DNA from: Candidatus Gastranaerophilales bacterium
GTDB taxonomy: Bacteria > Cyanobacteriota > Vampirovibrionia > Gastranaerophilales > Gastranaerophilaceae
Direction of reading: 5' to 3'
NCBI GenBank assembly: GCA_944324315.1
Contig: CALUVW010000009.1
Location: 1 to 64,000, forward strand
DNA length: 64,000 bases
Positions 50,336 to 56,682 of this stretch are shown here, piece by piece. Position numbers and translations under genes: made by a program. Positions within the stretch are counted from its first letter, which is position 1, and each line of letters starts with the position of its first letter. The notes under the pieces are model-generated. The model worked only from the letters and a program-made list of their open reading frames with translations, did no database searches and was not told the DNA's origin.

Positions 50336-51159
50336 ATGAAAAGTATTACGAGATTATCGGGGGGGGGGCACATCTAGGCTCAAACTCCTTATTTTCAAAA
50401 TTTTGTGCTACGCACGTAGCCTACTCTCAAAATATTCGTCGGGCAGCATTTACTTTGGCAGAAGTTCTCATCACGCTTGGAGTCATTGGTGTCGTTGCCG
50501 CTTTAACAATGCCGAGTTTGATGGCACATTACCAGAAGAAGGTTCTAGTTACACAGATAAAGAAGGCATATTCAACCTTAAATGAAGGTTTCAGGCAGAT
50601 AATGGCACAGGAAGGCTGTACGGATTTAATTTGTGCAGGATTTATGGATTCTTCATATCATATGATATTGAATGAATCCAATATAAACAAACTTGTCAGT
50701 ACATTCAAATTATCAGATTTTTCAAATACTTCAAATATATTTAATTATGATATAAAAAGTTTAAATGGTAATGTTATTACAGCAGATCTTCTTGATGATT
50801 TAAATACTGTCGGCGCATATTCAGGGAAAACTCCAGATGGAATGTTTGTAAGTTTTGTTAGTGATAATTCTGTTAACCAGTTGATCCTATTTGACGTCAA
50901 TGGTAAAAAAGGACCTAATGTTGCAGGAAGGGATATTTTCTATATTACTGTTACAAACAATATAATCACACCTTATTTCAGCCTTCCATACTTGAAGTTT
51001 GTTGGATTAGATTTAGATGGTGATTTGATAAATCAAGAATCAATTACAAAAATTGTCAAAGATGGATGCTCTCAAACAGGTTCTGGTAGGGATCCATCAC
51101 AGCCATTAATATATTGTTTAGAACGTATCATTATAGACGGATGGGAGATGAAGTATTAG
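50336..51159 (+). CDS. Phase-variable prepilin-like protein, locus 7 (no alternative start)
   Basis: ATG 50336 follows AAAGGAG. Seven codons and TC lead into G10 (50359-50368), then CAC ATC TAG. The pilin frame is open and offset by one extra G. Joined, it has a 38-residue repeat-free leader, cleavage at Ala|Phe before FTLAEVLITLGVIG, and about 236 mature residues with DVNGKKGPNVAGRDIF, a Cys pair and RIIIDGWEM. Between the tract and the pilin Phe this frame has no ATG, GTG or TTG, so the hydrophobic segment can only be made through the tract. The closest relative is locus 6. Confidence 0.88.
50359..50368 (+). repeat. Poly-G tract (G10), switch of prepilin locus 7
   Basis: Ten G, 23 nt after the A of the start codon. 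The stop in the current frame comes two codons later (CAC ATC TAG). Confidence 0.9.
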
Positions 51160-51178
51160 TAGAAAACTAGAAAGATTT

Positions 51179-51207
51179 TAGCCCCTTATTGTACAGGGGC
51201 TATTTTT
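51179..51207 (+). terminator. Terminator after prepilin locus 7
   Basis: An 8-bp stem (tagcccct/aggggcta) with an 8-nt loop, followed by five T. Confidence 0.87.
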
Positions 51208-51211
51208 GTGA

Positions 51212-51217
51212 TATATT
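51212..51217 (+). promoter_or_regulatory. -10 element of a leaderless promoter (padR-type gene)
   Basis: TATATT with exactly 6 nt (tatgct) to ATG 51224. TTGTAC lies 17 nt upstream as a -35 candidate, inside the preceding terminator hairpin. Confidence 0.5.
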
Positions 51218-51223
51218 TATGCT

Positions 51224-51751
51224 ATGACAGAACTTTTGATTTTGTATGTTTTATTAAAGAGAGATTTGACGATGTATGCAATTCAGAAACGAATTGGGGA
51301 GATTTTCGGGGCTTTTACTATACCTAGTTTTGGAGCTTTAAAACCTGCATTAAATCGTCTTGAGGAAAAGGGCGCTTTAACATCAAGAAAGATTATGTCT
51401 GATGGCGGTAAATTGTCAATATTTTATGAAATATCAAAGAATGGTTTATCTGAATTAAAAAGATTGCTGCTTGAAAGTTTTAGCGACAATCCGTTACAAT
51501 TTTTTTCAAACGCGCGTATAAAATTATATTGTGCGGATGTTCTGGATCAAAATGAACGTAAAAGGCTTTTCTTTGCTGTTAAATCAAAAGCTATGCTTTT
51601 TAAATCTTTTGCGCAAAATATCTTGAGTGATGAATATAATCAAACTGATTTTTATCAGAAAATAATACTTGATAATACAATTTGTGAATATTCAAATTTT
51701 ATAACGATTGTTGAAGGCCTGGAGAAAGATAATGCCGGCAATAGTAAATGA
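51224..51751 (+). CDS. PadR-family transcriptional regulator
   Basis: 175 residues. The winged helix is LLILYVLLKRDLTMYAIQKR at the N-terminus, then PSFGALKPALNRLEEKGAL near residue 44 (recognition helix and wing start) and YEISKNGLSELKRLL. The C-terminal half is the helical dimerisation part. It overlaps the DUF512 gene by 20 nt and is probably co-transcribed with it. Its target is unknown. Confidence 0.88.
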   Translation: MTELLILYVLLKRDLTMYAIQKRIGEIFGAFTIPSFGALKPALNRLEEKGALTSRKIMSDGGKLSIFYEISKNGLSELKRLLLESFSDNPLQFFSNARIKLYCADVLDQNERKRLFFAVKSKAMLFKSFAQNILSDEYNQTDFYQKIILDNTICEYSNFITIVEGLEKDNAGNSK

Positions 51752-53000
51752 TGTTATAAAAGGTTCTATTGCAGAAGAACTGGGTATTGGCCAGGGTGAT
51801 GAGATTATATCGATTGATAATACCGGAATGGTTGATATGATTGATTATAATTTTTTGTGCAAATCAGAATTTTTGACATTGGAAGTTAAGAAAAAATGCG
51901 GAGATACAGAAGTTATTGAACTTGAAAAAGATTATGATGAAGAGCTGGGTATAATTTTTGAAAGTGCTGTTTTCGACAGAGTGAGGCCATGTTTAAATCA
52001 TTGTATTTTTTGTTTTGTAGATCAGCAGCCAAAAGGATTAAGGGAAACTTTATATGTAAAAGATGATGATTACAGGCTATCTTATTTGCAAGGAACTTAT
52101 ATTACTCTCACAAATCTTACTGATAAGGACAAAGATCGTATAAAACGTATGCATTTGGGACCTTTTTACATTTCAGTGCATACTACTAATCCTGATTTGC
52201 GGATGAAAATGCTTAGAAATCCAAATGCAGGCAAAGCGCTTGAAAATTTGCAGTGGTTAAGAAAAAATAAAATACCTTTTCATGCGCAAATAGTTTTATG
52301 CCCTGGATATAACGACGGAGAAGAACTTGAAAGAACTTTGAATGATCTGGCAAAGTTGAAAAATACAGTTTTGTCTGTTGCAATTGTTCCTGTCGGAATT
52401 ACTCAGTTTCGCAAGAGCGGATTAAAACAGGTAGATAAAAAATGTGCTATAGAAACGATTAATATTGCATCAAAGTATAAAAGGGTTTGTTGTTCTGATG
52501 AATTTTTCTTGCTCGCAGGATATGACATTCCTCAATCTAAATATTATTGCGGATACAACCAGCTTGATGATGGTGTGGGGACATTGAGGATTCTTCTTGA
52601 TGATTTTGAATCAAGAAAACTGCCTAAGAAAATTTCTGCTCCTTTAAAAATTTCTTTTGCAACAAGTTTTGCTGCTAAATATGCGATAGAAAGGATTGCA
52701 GAAAAATTAAATAAAATAACAAATTTGACAGTTACAGTAAATCCTGTAAAATCAAATTACTGGGGTAAAAATATTACGGTCGCGGGTCTTATAACTACTG
52801 ATGATTTAATCAGGACAGTGAAAGATATTGATACAGATCTAGTTATAATTCCTTCTGTAATGTTAAAACCTTATTCTCAGGAATTTTTAAAAAAAAAAAG
52901 TTTGGATTATGTAAAACAACATACAGGTAAAAAATTTTTTGTGGTTAAAGACATATATTCTATGAAAGAAGTTGTTGATATGTTATGCGGGTTAGTTTGA
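51732..53000 (+). CDS. DUF512-family radical SAM-like protein with N-terminal PDZ domain
   Basis: 422 residues from ATG 51732, chosen for GGAGAAAG upstream. The first 60 residues are PDZ-like (IVNDVIKGSIAEELGIGQGD). The cluster motif is RPCLNHCIFCFVDQQPKG near residue 83 (CxxxCxxC). SYLQGTYITLTNL and FYISVHTTNPDLRMKMLRNP are the family's radical SAM core. The C-terminal half matches DUF512 (VAIVPVGITQFR, then VTVNPVKSNYWGKNITVAGL). Relatives are common in anaerobes and cyanobacteria, and their function is unknown. Confidence 0.88.
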   Translation: MPAIVNDVIKGSIAEELGIGQGDEIISIDNTGMVDMIDYNFLCKSEFLTLEVKKKCGDTEVIELEKDYDEELGIIFESAVFDRVRPCLNHCIFCFVDQQPKGLRETLYVKDDDYRLSYLQGTYITLTNLTDKDKDRIKRMHLGPFYISVHTTNPDLRMKMLRNPNAGKALENLQWLRKNKIPFHAQIVLCPGYNDGEELERTLNDLAKLKNTVLSVAIVPVGITQFRKSGLKQVDKKCAIETINIASKYKRVCCSDEFFLLAGYDIPQSKYYCGYNQLDDGVGTLRILLDDFESRKLPKKISAPLKISFATSFAAKYAIERIAEKLNKITNLTVTVNPVKSNYWGKNITVAGLITTDDLIRTVKDIDTDLVIIPSVMLKPYSQEFLKKKSLDYVKQHTGKKFFVVKDIYSMKEVVDMLCGLV

Positions 53001-53021
53001 TAAAAAATATGAGAGGTTTTG

Positions 53022-53522
53022 ATGAAAATTATTAATGTTTTATTTGCAGTTGTAATAATAGTGGCTTTATATGCTGTTTTTAAACCTGCAAAAACCGATT
53101 CTCCTAATGGTGGCGAAAAGACTCCAAGAATAAGTTTTCCGGGAGCTTCAAGAATCCCTGATAGTGTTTTTGAAAATACTTCTGCTTCAGATACTTATTA
53201 TGATGTTATTAACGGAGAGAAAAAACAAATATTCTGGGTATATGCTGACTGTCCTATCGGTCGCGCCATGAAAAAACAAATAGATGCGATAATTGAGAAT
53301 AATAATTTAGCCTCAAATTATTTACATAACGCTAATTTGATGTCTGGAGGAATGATGGTTTTCTGTAAAAACAGGACGAATAAATGTGCACAGATATATT
53401 TGTATGATAACTGTAGCGACAAAATTTGCGTAATTAATCCTAAGCAAAAAGCAATTTTAAAACTGAATAATTCTGATTTTCAAAAAGTTGCAGAAACTTT
53501 AGTAAAAGCAAAATACTGGTAA
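53022..53522 (+). CDS. Membrane-anchored or exported protein, unknown function
   Basis: 166 residues. The N-terminal hydrophobic segment (IINVLFAVVIIVALYAVF) is an anchor. The rest includes WVYADCPIGRAMKKQIDAII near residue 72, which has a thioredoxin-like look with only one Cys, and then a Cys-containing part (FCKNRTNKCAQIYLYDNC). A thioredoxin-like fold is possible but not proven. GAGAGG precedes the ATG. It follows the DUF512 gene by 21 nt. Confidence 0.6.
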   Translation: MKIINVLFAVVIIVALYAVFKPAKTDSPNGGEKTPRISFPGASRIPDSVFENTSASDTYYDVINGEKKQIFWVYADCPIGRAMKKQIDAIIENNNLASNYLHNANLMSGGMMVFCKNRTNKCAQIYLYDNCSDKICVINPKQKAILKLNNSDFQKVAETLVKAKYW

Positions 53523-53601
53523 GTTTCATATAAGTATATGAGGAATATTTGTTCGGTTATGGTACCTTTGTATAGGTGAACTTAATTTTTTGGAGATTTA
53601 T

Positions 53602-54312
53602 ATGAAAAAGAATTTATTATTTGCAGGTTTGTTTGTTATGCTGGCTTTTACGTTATCAGGCTGTGTGAAAGTTGAAGAAAATATCATAATTAATGAGAAC
53701 GGCACTGCAGAAGTAAAAATGGCAATGTTATTTGACAAAAGGTTAGAGCCTTATCTCGGTGCTGAACTTGATAAAGCTATGTCCGGCAAAGACTCAAGCT
53801 CCAATAAAAATTTTAAAGTGGAAAAAGTTGTAAGAGACGATTATTTCGGTATGGAATCAACAAATTTGATAGAAGATATACATAAAAAAGATCTTATTCC
53901 TCTTGATGACGATATAAAAACTTATAATAAAGATGGAAGATTTTTATCTGTGAAAAAAGGTTTTTTCAAAAATGTGTATACAATTGATGCTGATTTTAAC
54001 TTGACTTCATTGAAAACAACTGATTCGTATAAAAAATTAGATCCGGAAGCTGCATCTATGTATCAATATGAGTTAAATATTCAAATTCCTTCAAAAGCTA
54101 TTTCAACAAATTCAACTGATATAAAATTAAATCCTTATGTTTATAGTTGGAATATTAAATTTTTCCAATCAAATCCTGTAAAGCTTGTTTTTTCTATATA
54201 TAACAAGCTAAATATAGCAATAACATCTTCTGCTGTGATTATACTAATGTTAATTATGATTATTTCAAGGAAAAAGAAGCCGCAGATTCAAGCAGAAGAT
54301 GGAGATAACTAA
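53602..54312 (+). CDS. Lipoprotein with C-terminal membrane segment (LppM-like)
   Basis: 236 residues from ATG 53602. A lipobox FTLSGC (Cys near residue 20) follows a hydrophobic signal. CVKVEENIIINENGTAEVKM is like the beginning of LppM-type lipoproteins. A membrane segment near residue 208 (LNIAITSSAVIILMLIMII) precedes a basic tail (SRKKKPQ). It is probably an envelope lipoprotein anchored at both ends. GGAG precedes the ATG. Function unknown. Confidence 0.72.
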   Translation: MKKNLLFAGLFVMLAFTLSGCVKVEENIIINENGTAEVKMAMLFDKRLEPYLGAELDKAMSGKDSSSNKNFKVEKVVRDDYFGMESTNLIEDIHKKDLIPLDDDIKTYNKDGRFLSVKKGFFKNVYTIDADFNLTSLKTTDSYKKLDPEAASMYQYELNIQIPSKAISTNSTDIKLNPYVYSWNIKFFQSNPVKLVFSIYNKLNIAITSSAVIILMLIMIISRKKKPQIQAEDGDN

Positions 54313-54340
54313 ATTATTTAAACTAAATTTTTGTAATCCC

Positions 54341-54377
54341 AAAGAGGCTTTCATTTATATTCAAAGCCTCTTTATTT
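54341..54377. terminator. Terminator between convergent genes
   Basis: An 11-bp perfect stem (aaagaggcttt/aaagcctcttt) with an 11-nt loop. T residues follow on the plus side. Confidence 0.85.
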
Positions 54378-54378
54378 A

Positions 54379-54615
54379 CTAGTAATTATTATCTTTAAGC
54401 ATTTGTCTGTTATAATCTATTGTCTGCTGCCTCATATTTTCTATTTCATTAACAGTTTCATCAACATGTTCTTGAACGCTTTGAGTGTTTACGGATGAAT
54501 CTTTCAGCTTTAAAGAAGATACGCCTTTTAAAGAGTTTAAACCTATTATAAATATTACTGATGCTATTAGAAGTCCGATTAATAAGTCAATAGCTCCAAA
54601 CGCATTTTTTCTCAT
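54379..54615 (-). CDS. Small pseudopilin-like membrane protein
   Basis: 78 residues. MRKNAFGAIDLLIGLLIASV resembles a type IV pilin N-terminus: a short basic leader, a potential Ala|Phe cleavage point and a hydrophobic helix. The usual Glu at +5 is replaced by Asp. A coiled-coil tail with QEHVDETVNEIENMRQQ follows. It could be a minor pseudopilin or simply a single-span membrane protein. GGAAAT precedes the ATG. It is 10 nt downstream of the 54626 gene. Confidence 0.6.
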   Translation of the reverse strand: MRKNAFGAIDLLIGLLIASVIFIIGLNSLKGVSSLKLKDSSVNTQSVQEHVDETVNEIENMRQQTIDYNRQMLKDNNY

Positions 54616-54625
54616 TATATTTCCT

Positions 54626-54916
54626 TTAAGTAATCTTATTTTTGTGGATAAAAAATTTTATGGCCTCTTCTGTTGTTTTTGGTGTTTTTAAAATATCTTC
54701 TACAGGAGAGCCGCTTATATGATGTTTTATGAAAATTTTGTTGTATATTAATAAACCTAAAAATATAATTAACGATGATAAAACAACGCCACCCATAGCT
54801 AATGCGAATTTTATAACGCCTGTTTGCATAACAGCAGAGCGGGTTTGTTCGCACAAGCCCGCATTTGCTGTTAAAAATATAAATGTAAAAAATGTATTAC
54901 GGATTTTATTCTTCAA
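54626..54916 (-). CDS. Small membrane protein, TTG start, downstream of RNase E/G
   Basis: 96 residues. A signal-like N-terminus (RNTFFTFIFLTANAGLC) is followed by one membrane segment (VIKFALAMGGVVLSSLIIFLG). The C-terminus has LKTPKTTEEAIKFFIHKNK. TTG 54916 is the probable start, because GAGGAAAAAG precedes it. It overlaps the end of the RNase gene by 11 nt. It resembles the small accessory subunits of membrane decarboxylases only in general layout. Function unknown. Confidence 0.6.
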   Translation of the reverse strand: MKNKIRNTFFTFIFLTANAGLCEQTRSAVMQTGVIKFALAMGGVVLSSLIIFLGLLIYNKIFIKHHISGSPVEDILKTPKTTEEAIKFFIHKNKIT

Positions 54917-56669
54917 CTTTTTCCTCTGTTGTTTCTTTTGATTTTTTAGTTCGCGGTTTTCTTGTTTTAGATGTTCCGCGGTTTGGTCTGCGTGTTTTTT
55001 TAGGTTTTTCTTCCGATTGTTCTGCGGGTTGAACTTCAGCTTCGCTGTTTTGAGGTTCGGGTTTCGCCTCTGCCTCAGGTTCTATTACTGGTTTAATTTC
55101 TTCATTTGGTTTAAGAACAGTTTCTGCTGTTTCAATTGCTTGTTCAATTGTTTCCTGATGTTCTTGTTTTTTCTCAAATTTATTTTTTCTGTTTCCGCGT
55201 TTTTTCTTGTTGTCGCGTTTTTCTGTTTCCTGAACAGCTACTGTTGAAGGATTTTCAACCTCAATCTCCGGTGTTTGTTGTATTTCCTGTGTTTCAACAG
55301 ATGGTGTTTCTTGCTGCGGTGCAGGCTGATTTTGATTTTTGTTATTATTTTTATTCTTTTTAAAGTTGTTTACCGGCAGTTTCATTTTTGCAGCTTTTGC
55401 TCTGTATTCACCTTCTGCAGTCGGAGTTGCAAAGTTAAATTCATTCATGAAATACCCTGTTCCCTGACAATGCGGACATTTTCTTGTGAAAATTTCTGAT
55501 AAAGACTGTCCCTGACGATGTCTTGTTAGTTCTACAAGCCCTAAATCAGAAATTTGTCCTACCTGTGGTTTTGCTTTATCCGGTTCAAGAGCGATTTCAA
55601 GTTCTTCCAGCATTGCAAGTTTATCAGCTCTTGACATCATATCAATAAAGTCTACAATAATCATTCCGCCGATATTTCTTAATCTTAATTGTCTTGCAAT
55701 TTCATGAACTGCTTCGATATTTGTTTTTAAAATAGTTTCGTCCTGAGTTGATGAACTTGTGAATTTACCGCTGTTAACATCGATTACCGTAAGTGCTTCC
55801 GTCTGCTGGATAAACAAATAACCGCCTGAAGGCATATTTACTTTAACATTTAAAGCAGCTTTGATTTCTTTGTGTACATCGGTGGCTATTAAAAGCGGTT
55901 CTGTACCTTTATATAAAGTTACCTGAACATTTTTATTCATGTGCCAGTTTTGGAGAATGTTTTGAACTCTCTGCATTGCAAAAGCCGTATCAACAACAAT
56001 TTCTTTAACATCTTCAGTGCAGGCTTCTCTGATTGTTCTGTAGAGTAAATCTTGATCTCTGTAAAGAAGGTTTGGAGGAGTCATTGTTTCTGCAGCTGTA
56101 ATAATATTATTCCATTTTTCAAGAAGGATTTCCAAATCTTCCTGAATATCAGCTTCTGACTGTCCTTCTGCTTCAGTACGGATAATAACACCTACTCCTA
56201 CCGGTTTAATAAGGCTTACTACAGATTTTAATCTTGCTCTTTCTTTAGAATTTTCAATTTTTTTACTAATGCTTATGCCGGGTTCATTAGGCATTAAAAC
56301 TAAAAATCTTCCGGGAAGGCTTATTTCTGTCGTAACTCTGGGACCTTTATGCCCTGTCGGTTCTTTTACTACCTGAACAATAAGTTTTTGTTTCGGAGAA
56401 AGTTTGTCTTTTAAAGCGCCTTTTCCCATAACATCCTGAGCGTGTAAAAATCCCATTTTATCTGTTCCGACATTTACAAATGCCGCATCAATACTCGGCA
56501 GAATGTTATCAACAGTTGAAAGATAAACATCTCCTAAAATTACATCACCTCTGGAAATAAAAAAGTCGGTAACTTTACCGTTCTCCATTACTGCGGCGAT
56601 GTTGTCCCGCTCTGCAATGATAATTCGTTTTTCAACATTTCCGTTTTTGTTGTGTCTGTCGTTTGCCAT
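54906..56669 (-). CDS. rng: Ribonuclease E/G family endoribonuclease
   Basis: 587 residues from ATG 56669 (AAGGAT upstream). It cleaves AU-rich single-stranded RNA for rRNA and mRNA processing. The S1 domain is near residue 38 (LGDVYLSTVDNILPSIDAAF). The catalytic metal site region is LTVIDVNSGKF near 290 and IIVDFIDMMSRADK near 335. The zinc link is CPHCQGTGYF near 397. The C-terminal 170 residues are disordered and rich in Lys, Glu, Gln and Pro, ending with an Arg/Lys-rich stretch; similar tails bind RNA or other degradosome proteins. It lies downstream of the radical SAM gene, a common arrangement. Confidence 0.94.
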   Translation of the reverse strand: MANDRHNKNGNVEKRIIIAERDNIAAVMENGKVTDFFISRGDVILGDVYLSTVDNILPSIDAAFVNVGTDKMGFLHAQDVMGKGALKDKLSPKQKLIVQVVKEPTGHKGPRVTTEISLPGRFLVLMPNEPGISISKKIENSKERARLKSVVSLIKPVGVGVIIRTEAEGQSEADIQEDLEILLEKWNNIITAAETMTPPNLLYRDQDLLYRTIREACTEDVKEIVVDTAFAMQRVQNILQNWHMNKNVQVTLYKGTEPLLIATDVHKEIKAALNVKVNMPSGGYLFIQQTEALTVIDVNSGKFTSSSTQDETILKTNIEAVHEIARQLRLRNIGGMIIVDFIDMMSRADKLAMLEELEIALEPDKAKPQVGQISDLGLVELTRHRQGQSLSEIFTRKCPHCQGTGYFMNEFNFATPTAEGEYRAKAAKMKLPVNNFKKNKNNNKNQNQPAPQQETPSVETQEIQQTPEIEVENPSTVAVQETEKRDNKKKRGNRKNKFEKKQEHQETIEQAIETAETVLKPNEEIKPVIEPEAEAKPEPQNSEAEVQPAEQSEEKPKKTRRPNRGTSKTRKPRTKKSKETTEEKVEE

Positions 56670-56682
56670 AAATAAAAATCCT

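Noticed and set aside
3611-51159. Diversity-generating retroelement or invertible-promoter system for the pilins
   Set aside because: There is no reverse transcriptase, no template/variable repeat pair, and no recombinase or flanking inverted repeats next to the loci.
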